Position numbers and translations under genes: made by a program
In this document: positions 8,819 to 17,414 of the stretch, piece by piece
Layout of the letters: every line of letters starts with the position of its first letter
How positions within the stretch are numbered: the stretch's first letter is position 1
Notes under the pieces: generated by a model
What the model was told of the DNA's origin: nothing
Databases searched by the model: none
The model's input: the letters and a program-made list of their open reading frames with translations, nothing else
Origin: Flavobacterium suaedae
Lineage (GTDB): Bacteria > Bacteroidota > Bacteroidia > Flavobacteriales > Flavobacteriaceae
Direction of reading: 5' to 3'
Length of the DNA stretch: 64,000 bases
Assembly (NCBI RefSeq): GCF_014642915.1
Contig: NZ_BMJE01000002.1
Span: 522,703-586,702 of the forward strand

Positions 8819-8826
8819 CAAATTTA
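8819..8826 (-). promoter_or_regulatory. -7 element TAAATTTG of the small secreted protein gene
   Basis: Exact TAnnTTTG on the minus strand, 22 bp before the ATG. Confidence 0.6.
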
Positions 8827-8864
8827 CAATAAAAATAAATAATAGTTTCCTCGTGGTTAAATAA

Positions 8865-10181
8865 TTACTTCTCCGGTTCACCATAAAGGTCAAACTCGGT
8901 AGCATCAGTAATTTTAATGTTTACAAACTCACCTGTTTTTAGGTATGTTTTAGTTGCATCTATAAGTACTTCATTATCCACATCAGGACTGTCAAATTCT
9001 GTTCTGCCTACAAAATAATTACCTTCTTTACGGTCTATTATACAACGGAATGTCTCGCCTATTTTTTCCTGGTTTAACTCCCAGGATATTTGAGATTGTA
9101 ACTCCATTATTTCGTTAGCGCGTTGTTGCTTCACATCTGCAGGAACATCATCTTCCAGTGTGTAAGCATGTGTGTTTTCTTCATGTGAGTAAGCAAAGCA
9201 GCCTAAACGTTCAAAACGCATATCTTCAACCCATTGTTTAAGGGTTTGGAAGTCTTCTTCCGTTTCTCCGGGATAACCTACAATAAGTGTGGTACGTATT
9301 GCCATACCCGGTACAGCTTCCCGGAACTGCTTCAACAGTTTTGTAGTTTTTTCCTGTGTTGTACCACGGCGCATAGATTTTAGTACGCTGTCTGCAATGT
9401 GTTGTAACGGTATATCAATATAATTACAAACCTTAGGTTCGCGTTTCATTACTTCAAGTACATCCATAGGGAAACCGGTAGGAAAAGCGTAATGCAAACG
9501 AATCCATTCTATACCTTCAACTTTAACCAGGTTTTCAAGCAGTTCGGCTAGGTTACGTTTTTTATAAAGGTCAAGACCATAATAAGTAAGGTCCTGCGCT
9601 ATAAGTATTAATTCCTTTACACCATTTTTAGCAAGGTTTTCTGCCTCTTTTACTAATTTTTCTATAGGTTGCGATACGTGTTTGCCACGCATTAATGGTA
9701 TTGCGCAAAAACTGCACGGGCGGTCGCACCCTTCAGCTATTTTAAGGTAAGCATAGTTTTTTGGGGTAGTGGTAAGGCGTTCCCCTAAAAGTTCATGCTT
9801 ATAGTCTGCTCCTAAAGCTTTAAGTAAATGAGGTAACTCTGTAGTACCAAAATATTGGTCTATGTTAGGGATTTCCTTTTCTAAATCCGGTTTGTAACGT
9901 TCAGAAAGGCATCCTGTTACAAAAACTTTATCTACTATACCTTGCTCTTTTTTCTCAGCATAGTTTAGTATCATGTTAACCGATTCCTCTTTTGCATTGT
10001 CAATAAAACCACAAGTGTTTATTACCACTATATTTCCTTCCTCATGTTCAGGAGCTTCGTGGGTAACTTCTTTACCGCTAGCTTTTAACTGACCCATTAA
10101 CACCTCACTGTCATAAACATTTTTAGAGCAGCCCAGTGTTACAACATTAATTTTATTCTTCTTTAACGATTTGGTTCTCAT
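8865..10181 (-). CDS. rimO: Ribosomal protein uS12 methylthiotransferase RimO
   Basis: Radical-SAM methylthiotransferase that modifies an aspartate of ribosomal protein S12. The N-terminal UPF0004 domain has Cys18, Cys57 and Cys91 for the auxiliary iron-sulfur cluster. The radical-SAM cluster motif CxxxCxxC is CDRPCSFC (Cys152, 156, 159). A C-terminal TRAM domain covers about 375-438. The opening 'VVTLGCSKNVYDSE' is typical of RimO rather than MiaB. Full length at 438 aa, transcribed from a TAnnTTTG promoter just upstream. Confidence 0.97.
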   Translation of the reverse strand: MRTKSLKKNKINVVTLGCSKNVYDSEVLMGQLKASGKEVTHEAPEHEEGNIVVINTCGFIDNAKEESVNMILNYAEKKEQGIVDKVFVTGCLSERYKPDLEKEIPNIDQYFGTTELPHLLKALGADYKHELLGERLTTTPKNYAYLKIAEGCDRPCSFCAIPLMRGKHVSQPIEKLVKEAENLAKNGVKELILIAQDLTYYGLDLYKKRNLAELLENLVKVEGIEWIRLHYAFPTGFPMDVLEVMKREPKVCNYIDIPLQHIADSVLKSMRRGTTQEKTTKLLKQFREAVPGMAIRTTLIVGYPGETEEDFQTLKQWVEDMRFERLGCFAYSHEENTHAYTLEDDVPADVKQQRANEIMELQSQISWELNQEKIGETFRCIIDRKEGNYFVGRTEFDSPDVDNEVLIDATKTYLKTGEFVNIKITDATEFDLYGEPEK

Positions 10182-10200
10182 GTACTTGAAAATTGGAGTG

Positions 10201-10208
10201 CAAAATTA
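10201..10208 (-). promoter_or_regulatory. -7 element TAATTTTG of rimO
   Basis: Exact Bacteroidota -7 consensus on the minus strand, 19 bp before the rimO start. Confidence 0.65.
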
Positions 10209-10345
10209 CGCTTTTTATTAACAGTTACAGGTATATAGCCGTTAAAATTTATATAGTAAGACTTTGCTAAAAAATAACGAATAAAAATAATTTTAAATAA
10301 AATAAATCGTTATTATTGCTGTAAGTCCATTATAACTAATAAATT

Positions 10346-11452
10346 ATGAAAAAAAACTTTAAAAATATTACTGCTTATATAGTGGCATTATGTTCATTTA
10401 TTGTGTTTCTATCGTGCGAAACTGAAGAAAAGGTAGAATCTCTATCAGGACAAGAAACACATTCTTCATTAATAAGTATTGATGAAGTTCTGACTAAAAT
10501 CAATAGTCCGAAAATTAAAAGCACAATTAACAACCTTACTAATTCTAACTTAAAGTCTAAACTTAGCGATTTTGAAAAACCTGAGTATTTTGAAAAGATT
10601 GGTGTAACAGATAAATTCCATCAATATACACTTTACTTAAATGGTTATTCAGCAGAACGCCCTTATTTTTTGTACTATATTATTACTGTTGATACTGATT
10701 TAAAAGAGAAATCCGGTTTTTTAAGGTATACCCCCAATCAAGCGATTGCAGTTCTTGATGCAACCAAGTTTTCAGGGAAATTAGAATTATTAAGTGATGA
10801 TATGGAGCTTCAGGCAGATATACCTTTTGAGCAAGGGCAACCTCTTTCTTTAGGAACAACTGTATGTGTAGAAAGTGTAATTATAAATGTTTATAATTGT
10901 AGTAACGGAGGTGAACACTCTCCAGGGGAATCATGTGCTCCGGGTTATGTAAATGATGCTTATTATTCATTTGTAGACATAGTTGAGAACTGCTGGACAG
11001 AATTTAATTATAATACAAGTCCTGGAACTTTTGTTGGCGGTGGGGGACCGGGGTTGTCAAATATAGATATATTTAATAGCAAACTTACGACTCAACAACA
11101 ATCTTTTTTGGATAATAACCCAAGTATTAAGGACAAAATATATGATGGTATAGAGAGATCGGTATATGTTTCTATGGCATTATCTATGGTTGATTTAGGA
11201 ATGAGAGATATGAATTTGTTTAACTTATTGTTAAATCATATAGAAGAACATAACTATTCCCAGAGTAGTACAAGGTTTGTAAGTTGGGCTCTTGATTATT
11301 TAGACAATAATAACAGTGTTTCTGCTGAGGTTTTTGAAAATCAATTTATGGGCTTGTCGGAAGGACAAGATGGAGTTTATGATGCAGAATATTGGGAAGA
11401 TCCTAATTTAACTTTTCCCCCTCAAGAATTACCTTCATGGGAAGATTTTTAA
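10346..11452 (+). CDS. Lipoprotein N-terminal part of a lipoprotein-amidase polypeptide, interrupted by a frame change
   Basis: 368 aa ending at TAA 11450-11452. Residues 1-25 are a lipoprotein signal with lipobox VFLSC (Cys at about 25), so the product should be Sec-exported and lipid-anchored. The middle is not a family I recognise. It has a Cys-rich segment ('CVESVIINVYNCSNGG', 'GESCAPGYVND') and a Gly-rich linker (GGGGPG). The last residues, 'FPPQELPSWEDF', run straight into the Tae4-type amidase frame if one T of a five-T run (11446-11450) is skipped. I read the two as one disrupted or frameshift-translated gene of about 537 codons. The stretch is very A/T-rich (for example 17 G/C in bases 12001-12060 of the same cluster), suggesting transfer. 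Confidence 0.75.
   Translation: MKKNFKNITAYIVALCSFIVFLSCETEEKVESLSGQETHSSLISIDEVLTKINSPKIKSTINNLTNSNLKSKLSDFEKPEYFEKIGVTDKFHQYTLYLNGYSAERPYFLYYIITVDTDLKEKSGFLRYTPNQAIAVLDATKFSGKLELLSDDMELQADIPFEQGQPLSLGTTVCVESVIINVYNCSNGGEHSPGESCAPGYVNDAYYSFVDIVENCWTEFNYNTSPGTFVGGGGPGLSNIDIFNSKLTTQQQSFLDNNPSIKDKIYDGIERSVYVSMALSMVDLGMRDMNLFNLLLNHIEEHNYSQSSTRFVSWALDYLDNNNSVSAEVFENQFMGLSEGQDGVYDAEYWEDPNLTFPPQELPSWEDF
11444..11452 (+). other. Frame junction: GAT TTT TAA with five-T run
   Basis: The upstream frame reads GAT TTT TAA (stop). Dropping one T gives GAT TTT AAT, which continues into the amidase frame; that frame is open from 11412. The causes to separate are a real inactivating indel, a sequencing error, or programmed +1 slippage of UUU before UAA, the same logic as the CUU-UGA site of prfB. 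A purine-rich GGGAAGA lies just before the site. Confidence 0.7.
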
Positions 11453-11957
11453 TAATGCTTTTCCTCTAGATAGTGACCCTTTGTATGATACACCAGAAAA
11501 AATGTATAATTCAATAGGAGGACAGGTTTTGTCAATATATTCAGGCCCCCAGACTAATACATGTGCAGTGAGATTATCAAAAGCATTAAATTATTCAGGT
11601 GTTGATATACCTCATATTCCAGGTAAAACTTTTAAAGGGGCTGATAATCTTTATTATTTTAAAGCTGCTTATGAAATTAATTTGTGGATGAGAAAAACTT
11701 TCGGAACAAACCCTGCAACCTCTTCAACACCTTATAATAGTAATCATATAAAATATACGGGGACACAAGCAGGAGAGAATGGTGTTAATTTACCTAGCTT
11801 GCTTTCTGGAAAAAAAGGTATATATTCACTATATTCAAGTAATTTTCAATGGGCTACAGGGCATGCAGATATATTATATAGTAATAGCACATGCGGTAAT
11901 AATTGTCATTTTTATGATGCACCAATTGCTAGAATTGATATTTGGATACTAAATTAA
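11448..11957 (+). CDS. Tae4-type peptidoglycan amidase domain (toxin)
   Basis: Resembles the T6SS amidase effector 4 family, papain-like NlpC/P60-fold enzymes that cut peptidoglycan cross-link peptides. Numbering from TTG 11481, the catalytic Cys is Cys28 in 'TNTCAVRLSKALN' and the catalytic His is His128 in 'ATGHADIL'. 'KGADNLYYF', 'LSGKKGIYSL', the Cys138/Cys142 pair (STCGNNC) and the terminal 'IDIWILN' all match the Tae4 layout. No obvious own ATG start exists; TTG 11481 is possible, but continuity with the upstream lipoprotein frame is more likely. The Tai4-like immunity gene starts 5 bp after the stop. No T6SS structural gene is in the window, so delivery is unknown; the lipobox upstream suggests Sec export. 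Confidence 0.8.
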   Translation, partial: FNNAFPLDSDPLYDTPEKMYNSIGGQVLSIYSGPQTNTCAVRLSKALNYSGVDIPHIPGKTFKGADNLYYFKAAYEINLWMRKTFGTNPATSSTPYNSNHIKYTGTQAGENGVNLPSLLSGKKGIYSLYSSNFQWATGHADILYSNSTCGNNCHFYDAPIARIDIWILN

Positions 11958-11962
11958 TTAAG

Positions 11963-12361
11963 ATGAGAAAATATTTAATTTTTACATTGATTGTTTTTTT
12001 AGGATGTTCTACTCCTAAGTATAAAAAATTTGATTATAATACATCTGCTAATCCTTGGATAGATGCATATAAGGATCAAGTTTTTATAGCTTGCTTGAAA
12101 GAGAGTTATAGTAATGAAGAGATATTTAAACTTATAGAAAAAGAGGATGCTTATAATCCTTATGATGGTTTGGATTTAGTATCTTTCAATAACGCAAAAC
12201 AAAGAGGTGAAAAAATAGCATTAAACATACCTTTACCAGTAATGTGTGAAGGTTGTGAGGACGGCATGAATTATTATATGGCAACATGTTTACATTATTA
12301 TAAGAGTGAAGAGTTAGATTCTATAGCAAAGTCTGAATATCGACGTTTTATTAACCAATAA
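11963..12361 (+). CDS. Tai4-like immunity lipoprotein
   Basis: 132 aa from ATG 11963 (MRKYLIF), chosen over ATG 11942 because it gives a clean lipoprotein signal with lipobox FLGC (Cys15). The mature part has 'YKDQVFIACLKESY' (36-50), a Cys95/Cys98 pair and 'MATCLHYYKSEELDSIAKSEY'. This pattern resembles Tai4 amidase-immunity proteins ('..YKDWAL.RC...', 'TMKC..LYHSRELD'). It begins 5 bp after the amidase stop, as expected for an effector-immunity pair. A lipid-anchored periplasmic inhibitor protecting its own cell wall is the inferred role. Confidence 0.7.
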   Translation: MRKYLIFTLIVFLGCSTPKYKKFDYNTSANPWIDAYKDQVFIACLKESYSNEEIFKLIEKEDAYNPYDGLDLVSFNNAKQRGEKIALNIPLPVMCEGCEDGMNYYMATCLHYYKSEELDSIAKSEYRRFINQ

Positions 12362-12375
12362 ATAATTAGCACTTT

Positions 12376-12909
12376 GTGAAAACATTTTTATACAATCTTC
12401 TATTTATTTTGTTTTCTATCAGTTCTTTTTCTCAAGATTTTTATGAAAATGAAGTGGTTGAAAGTCAGTCAGGAGTAAAGTTTACAGAGTTGAAACTAAA
12501 AGTAAACAGGCTTGTCCCTATAAAAGATGTGTTTTTTATAGTTGATACAATTAATCAAACTAAAGATATAGAGGCAGTAAAGAAGTTAGTAAAGGAATCG
12601 AAAATTGATAATGCAGTTTTTTATTTTGCTACTATTCCCAGCGATTTATCTTTAAAAGAAAAAGAAGAAATTTTTAAAAATATCATACTAACTTTTACTG
12701 ATAGGATGAAAATGGTTGAATCCCATTTATATGCCATAATGCCGGAGGATATTGCTTCTGCTTATAAAATAGAGGTTAAAGAAATGGAGACGAAAGGTTT
12801 TGGCTTTACAAATAAAATTAGAGGTTCTATGATCGATACTGATATTGATAATATACTCCGTTTTATTGTAGAGAAAAATAATCTTTTAGCTAATTGTTAT
12901 GATAATTAG
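12376..12909 (+). CDS. Secreted protein of unknown function in the amidase-immunity cluster
   Basis: 177 aa from GTG at 12376, 14 bp after the immunity gene. Residues 1-20 are a Sec signal ending SSFSQ before DFY. No family was recognised. The mature part is mixed alpha/beta, highly charged, with 'VFFIVDTINQTKDIEAVKK' and 'LRFIVEKNNLLANC'. Co-transcription is inferred from spacing and the shared terminator at 12933-12963. A second immunity or accessory protein is possible but unproven. Confidence 0.7.
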   Translation: MKTFLYNLLFILFSISSFSQDFYENEVVESQSGVKFTELKLKVNRLVPIKDVFFIVDTINQTKDIEAVKKLVKESKIDNAVFYFATIPSDLSLKEKEEIFKNIILTFTDRMKMVESHLYAIMPEDIASAYKIEVKEMETKGFGFTNKIRGSMIDTDIDNILRFIVEKNNLLANCYDN

Positions 12910-12932
12910 CAAGCAACTTTAATTATAAAATC

Positions 12933-12963
12933 AAAAAGCCATTCTGATAATGAATGGCTTTTT
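12933..12963. terminator. Bidirectional terminator between the amidase cluster and the FadL-type porin gene
   Basis: 12-bp stem AAAAAGCCATTC/GAATGGCTTTTT with a 7-nt loop. An A-run and a T-run flank it, between convergent genes. Confidence 0.85.
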
Positions 12964-12992
12964 AAAATATAGTAAGTAGAAAAAATAATTAA

Positions 12993-14483
12993 TTACAAGT
13001 CTAAAGTGTACGATAGTGTAAAGTTGTTATTAGTACTTTCCACTCTGTAAGTGTCCGTTAAACCTACCCCAAATTGTTGTCTGTCCATATCGCGCTCATA
13101 CCACGTATAAGCAAAATCTAACCTTGAGTTTCCAAATGCAATTCCTACACCTCCGGAATACCCTGTAAGGTCACCAATAGTACTTCCGTTTTTATATGGG
13201 CTTTCCGCATAACGATAACCCGCTCTCAGGCTAACGTTTTTAATACGATATTCACCACCTACACGTAGTTCACCAGCCATATCCAATGTATTGTTAAGAT
13301 CAAAGTTTATCGCTTCATATCCATTGGTACTGAATTTAGTGTTGCTGTAATCTTTTATAGTATAGTCAACACTCAATAAACCTGATTGACCAAATATATA
13401 AGCAAGACTACCAGTCCATGAAGAAGGTGTTTTTATAGTATAGTCATCCAGTATAAAAGTTATGTATGGGTTTACACCGTTTGTTCCGCCGCATTCAGGA
13501 CAGTATGATGATATACTTTGTGTTATTTCATCTTGTAAGCGTAGCCATGCAGGAGACTCGTATGATGCACCCGCACGGAATTGTTCGGTAATTTTAACAA
13601 TGCCACCTAAACTGAAAGAAACTCCGCCACCATAGGTGTATCGTTCATTATTAAAGCGTACCGATTGCAGTCCTGTAGGTACATTAGCATCTTCGTAAAA
13701 CGATGATGTTTGTATGTTATCAGTAACGTGTACGTTAATATTAGCACCTAAATACACTCTGTTTTTTAATTCAGTAGCAAAGTTTAAAGCTACTTTACCA
13801 TGATAACCATTTATTGAGGTGTAGTTTTCCTGATAAAAATTATTTGCAGAACTGTCATAATTAGAAACGTAGCTTGTATTATTAGGGGTATCAGCAACAG
13901 GATTAAATATATAAGCATTGTAACCTAGATATGCCTGTTGGTCTGCAAAGCCTAACTGTTCTAAATAACTGTTATTTAATACGTTTAAAGGTGTGCCGTT
14001 AGCATAATTTAAAAAGTACTGGTCTACTGAGTTATTTGGGTTTACCCCTTGCGTATAAAGCCTGTTATCAAAACTATTAGTGTTTTCGTAATTAAACCCA
14101 AGAGAAAATTTATTCATAAAAGCTTCTGGGTTTGAGTTACGAAACACAAAAACAGCACCTGCTTGGTTTAAATCAAATGTGCTGTCATCTTGTTTGGCTT
14201 TTGAACCAAAATATGTAGTAGTATTATCTACATTGTAAATTGAAAGGGTAGCAGTACCCGAATTGTAGTTATATACAGCTGAACCTGCGGGGTTAACCAT
14301 AATTGCCGAAGGATCTCCACCTACAGCACCAAATGCTCCGCCCATTGCACGAAAACGCGCTGTACCGGTAAGGTTATCTATAGAATATCTTACTGCATCT
14401 GCAGCAGTGTTAAGGTCCTGCCTTTGTGCATAAGTAGTTATAGTAGTTAAACTAAAAGCAGCTAGTAGGATATGTTTTTTCAT
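12993..14483 (-). CDS. Outer membrane transport protein, OMPP1/FadL/TodX family
   Basis: 496 aa beta-barrel with a signal peptide (1-19, ending TTYAQ). It opens with the family hallmark 'ARFRAMGGAFGAVGGDPSAIMVNPAGSAVY' region (residues about 42-71), which is the N-terminal hatch of FadL-like channels. Alternating aromatic beta strands follow and the C-terminal barrel strand ends in 'FTLSYTLDL'. Known members take up hydrophobic compounds across the outer membrane; the substrate here is unknown. No partner gene is linked. Confidence 0.9.
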   Translation of the reverse strand: MKKHILLAAFSLTTITTYAQRQDLNTAADAVRYSIDNLTGTARFRAMGGAFGAVGGDPSAIMVNPAGSAVYNYNSGTATLSIYNVDNTTTYFGSKAKQDDSTFDLNQAGAVFVFRNSNPEAFMNKFSLGFNYENTNSFDNRLYTQGVNPNNSVDQYFLNYANGTPLNVLNNSYLEQLGFADQQAYLGYNAYIFNPVADTPNNTSYVSNYDSSANNFYQENYTSINGYHGKVALNFATELKNRVYLGANINVHVTDNIQTSSFYEDANVPTGLQSVRFNNERYTYGGGVSFSLGGIVKITEQFRAGASYESPAWLRLQDEITQSISSYCPECGGTNGVNPYITFILDDYTIKTPSSWTGSLAYIFGQSGLLSVDYTIKDYSNTKFSTNGYEAINFDLNNTLDMAGELRVGGEYRIKNVSLRAGYRYAESPYKNGSTIGDLTGYSGGVGIAFGNSRLDFAYTWYERDMDRQQFGVGLTDTYRVESTNNNFTLSYTLDL

Positions 14484-14555
14484 AGTATTGTTTTAATGTA
14501 GTAATGTAATTAAAAGTGTGAAGTAAATTAAATTACCCCACACTATAATATATAA

Positions 14556-15641
14556 TTAACCTCTGCGTCCGCCGCTTCTGCTTCCACTACTTCTTCCGCC
14601 ACCGGAAGATCTGCCTCCGCCAAATCCTCCTGAACTTCTTGAAGGACTTGCGTTGGAACGGCGTGAAGGTGTGTAACTTCTTGTTCTTGAAGGAGAACTG
14701 TTTCTGCTTCTTGAAGGCGTATAGTTACGGTTATTATTTCGTGTACTGTTTCTTGAAGAGTTGTTGTATATACTTCTTGATCTGCCGGCTCTTGAACTGT
14801 TATTATATCTTGAAGTGTTTCCTCTGCTTCTTACAGTAGTACCGTTTCTGCGAGATGAGTTTACAGCAGATCTGTTTCCGGTTCTGTAACTATTTGCTCT
14901 TCTTCCGCTTGTATTATAATAAGAACTTCTTCCTCCTGAATAGTAATTTGAACTTCTTCTGTTATTATAATAGCGGTTGTTGTAATTGTGGTAGTAGTTT
15001 CCGGCATATCCATAATAATAGTTTGGCCATCCCCAGCCACCATAGTAACCGGTATAAGGATATCCCCATCCCCAATTATTCCATGCAACATTCCATCCCC
15101 AAGTTCCATAACCCCAGCCGATGCCCCAGTTAGGTCCGTACCAGTTGTTGTACCAACCGCCGTAATAAGGATAGCCCCAAGTATTCCATCCCCAGTTGTT
15201 ATAACCCCAGCCGGCATTGTAACCGGTGTATATGTTTACATTTACATTGTCAGGATCTTCACCCCAACCCGGGTATGCGTTATAGCTTGTAGTAGTATAT
15301 GAGTTGTCTACGTAAACCGTATCATTATCCTCATCGTAAGAGCTGTACTCATCTACATCTGTAAAAGCTGTTGCAGGATATTGATTTTGCAGAGAATTAA
15401 AATATGCTTTGTAGTTCATGTTTTGCCCCGAAACATCTCCATCGGTATATTCCGATACATTACCGTCATTATAAGTGTATACAGGTTCGTTGTTCTCATC
15501 TCTGGGAACAGAACCGTATATTCCATCTGTATCATAACTTGAAGAGTTTTGGTAAGAGCTGCATGACGATGCTACTAATGCTAAAACACTCAGTATAGAA
15601 AAAATGGAAAATCGATTTAGGATGTAGTAATTAGTTTTCAT
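14556..15641 (-). CDS. Low-complexity lipoprotein, Tyr/Trp/Gly/Asn-rich centre and Arg/Ser-rich tail
   Basis: 361 aa from ATG 15641 (MKTNYYILNRF), preferred over ATG 15674 because it gives a normal lipoprotein signal with lipobox ASSC near residue 27. The acidic N-terminal part has 'VDEYSSYDEDNDTVYVDN'. The centre (about 125-230) is dominated by Gly, Tyr, Trp and Asn in short repeats such as 'WGYPYYGGWYNNWYG'. The last 130 residues are Arg/Ser/Asn-rich ('SRSRNSSPSRTRSY') and end in Gly/Arg. No enzymatic motif. Probably surface-exposed; the function is unknown. Its biased composition creates long spurious open frames on the other strand. Confidence 0.8.
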   Translation of the reverse strand: MKTNYYILNRFSIFSILSVLALVASSCSSYQNSSSYDTDGIYGSVPRDENNEPVYTYNDGNVSEYTDGDVSGQNMNYKAYFNSLQNQYPATAFTDVDEYSSYDEDNDTVYVDNSYTTTSYNAYPGWGEDPDNVNVNIYTGYNAGWGYNNWGWNTWGYPYYGGWYNNWYGPNWGIGWGYGTWGWNVAWNNWGWGYPYTGYYGGWGWPNYYYGYAGNYYHNYNNRYYNNRRSSNYYSGGRSSYYNTSGRRANSYRTGNRSAVNSSRRNGTTVRSRGNTSRYNNSSRAGRSRSIYNNSSRNSTRNNNRNYTPSRSRNSSPSRTRSYTPSRRSNASPSRSSGGFGGGRSSGGGRSSGSRSGGRRG

Positions 15642-15745
15642 ATCTCTGCATTTTTTTTGTGTTAGGCTTTGCAAAATGGTTATTTTTGCGAAACTATATT
15701 ATTATATAATAAATTTAAACAATATTTGTGCCAATCTAAAATAAA

Positions 15746-17221
15746 ATGGGTAAGAACTTAACAACACGGTCAGAAGATTATTCCAAATGGTATAACGAAT
15801 TAGTGGTAAAAGCCGACCTTGCTGAGAATTCAGGAGTAAGGGGATGTATGGTTATAAAGCCCTACGGGTATGCTATTTGGGAGAAAATGCAGGCAGAACT
15901 TGATAGAATGTTTAAAGAAACAGGACACCAAAATGCATATTTCCCGTTATTTATACCCAAATCTTATTTTAGTAAAGAGGCTAGCCACGTAGACGGTTTT
16001 GCAAAAGAGTGTGCAGTTGTAACACATTACAGGCTTAAAACAGGTGAGGACGGAAAGACTATTGAAGTAGACCCTGATGCTAAACTGGAAGAGGAACTTA
16101 TAGTACGACCAACATCTGAAACCATTATATGGGATACCTACAGAGGTTGGGTACAATCCTACAGAGATTTACCTATTATGGTAAACCAATGGGCTAACGT
16201 AGTGCGTTGGGAAATGCGAACAAGATTGTTTTTAAGAACTGCTGAGTTTTTATGGCAGGAAGGGCATACTGCGCATGCTACCGAAAAAGAAGCTATACAG
16301 GAAGCAGAACAAATGATGAATATATATGCTGATTTTGCAGAGAATTTTATGGCTGTACCGGTAATAAAAGGTGTAAAAACAGCCAATGAGCGTTTTGCGG
16401 GAGCAGTAGAAACCTATTGTATAGAAGCATTAATGCAGGACGGTAAAGCACTACAGGCAGGAACATCGCACTTTTTAGGACAAAACTTTGCTAAAGCATT
16501 TGATGTTAAGTTTGCTAATAAAGAAGGTAAGCAAGAGCATGTATGGGCAACATCTTGGGGCGTTTCCACAAGACTAATGGGAGCTTTGGTAATGACACAC
16601 TCTGATGATAACGGACTTGTTTTACCGCCAAACTTAGCACCTATACAAGTAGTAATTGTACCTATATATAGGAATGATGAGCAGTTTGATGCTATTAGTG
16701 AAGAAGCAAACGAATTAATGAAATCGTTACGCAAGCTGGGCATATCAGTTAAGTATGATAACAGAGATACCCATAAACCGGGCTGGAAGTTTAATGAATA
16801 TGAACTTAAAGGCGTACCTGTGCGTATAGCTATAGGACCTAAAGATTTAGAGAATGGTACTTTTGAAATAGCACGAAGAGATAACCTTACAAAAGAGATT
16901 ATAGCTAAAGATGCTGTTGTAGAACATGTGCAAAACCTTCTTGAAGAGATGCAAAAAGCACTTTTTGAAAAGGCTTTAAATTACAGGGCAGAACATATTA
17001 CAGAAGTAGACAGTTTTGATGAGTTTAAAGAAGTGTTAGAAGGTAAAGGAGGTTTTATATCAGCGCATTGGGACGGAACTCCTGAAACAGAGGATAAAAT
17101 AAAAGAATTAACTAAGGCTACAATACGTTGTATTCCTCTTGACAAGAAAGAGGAAGAGGGTAGTTGTGTACTAACCGGGAACCCTTCTAAAGGCAGGGTT
17201 TTATTCGCAAAAGCATATTAA
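15746..17221 (+). CDS. proS: Prolyl-tRNA synthetase, type 3 (archaeal/eukaryotic-like, no insertion domain)
   Basis: Charges tRNA-Pro with proline. Class II motif 1 is around '[15 protein letters not shown]', motif 2 around '[20 protein letters not shown]' and '[20 protein letters not shown]', and motif 3 near '[20 protein letters not shown]'. The anticodon-binding domain covers about 300-400, and a C-terminal extension ends in Tyr ('GRVLFAKAY'), a feature of this type. The editing INS domain of E. coli-type ProRS is absent. Full length at 491 aa. Confidence 0.97.
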   Translation: MGKNLTTRSEDYSKWYNELVVKADLAENSGVRGCMVIKPYGYAIWEKMQAELDRMFKETGHQNAYFPLFIPKSYFSKEASHVDGFAKECAVVTHYRLKTGEDGKTIEVDPDAKLEEELIVRPTSETIIWDTYRGWVQSYRDLPIMVNQWANVVRWEMRTRLFLRTAEFLWQEGHTAHATEKEAIQEAEQMMNIYADFAENFMAVPVIKGVKTANERFAGAVETYCIEALMQDGKALQAGTSHFLGQNFAKAFDVKFANKEGKQEHVWATSWGVSTRLMGALVMTHSDDNGLVLPPNLAPIQVVIVPIYRNDEQFDAISEEANELMKSLRKLGISVKYDNRDTHKPGWKFNEYELKGVPVRIAIGPKDLENGTFEIARRDNLTKEIIAKDAVVEHVQNLLEEMQKALFEKALNYRAEHITEVDSFDEFKEVLEGKGGFISAHWDGTPETEDKIKELTKATIRCIPLDKKEEEGSCVLTGNPSKGRVLFAKAY

Positions 17222-17243
17222 AAAAACTTTTTTTGTTTTTGTG

Positions 17244-17273
17244 TTGCGTAAATAAAAAATAGTTGTATTTTTG
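17244..17273 (+). promoter_or_regulatory. Stable-RNA promoter of the tRNA-Glu pair
   Basis: -33 TTG (17244-17246), exactly 19 nt, then -7 TATTTTTG (17266-17273), followed by a G/C-rich CATCCGC. Both boxes and spacing match the Bacteroidota consensus. Confidence 0.8.
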
Positions 17274-17296
17274 CATCCGCAATACAGAAACAATGA

Positions 17297-17368
17297 GGCC
17301 CGTTCGTCTATCGGTTAGGACGCCAGGTTTTCATCCTGGAAAGAGGGGTTCGACTCCCCTACGGGCTA
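17297..17368 (+). tRNA. tRNA-Glu (TTC)
   Basis: 72-nt cloverleaf. The acceptor pairs are GGCCCGT/ACGGGCT (first pair G-U), the anticodon arm is CCAGG-TTTTCAT-CCTGG with anticodon TTC, and the T-arm is GGGG-TTCGACT-CCCC. No CCA is encoded (CTA follows). Confidence 0.97.
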
Positions 17369-17414
17369 CTAAAGTAGCCTAAGTTTAAAAAAGGCTCTTT
17401 TTCTGTAAAGCACC

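Noticed and set aside
10346..12909. Complete type VI secretion locus
   Set aside because: Only amidase and immunity-like genes are present; no TssB/C, Hcp, VgrG or ClpV genes in the window.
14855..15302. Long plus- and minus-strand frames inside the low-complexity lipoprotein gene
   Set aside because: They arise from the Gly/Tyr/Trp codon bias of 14556-15641 and carry no recognisable domain or start context.
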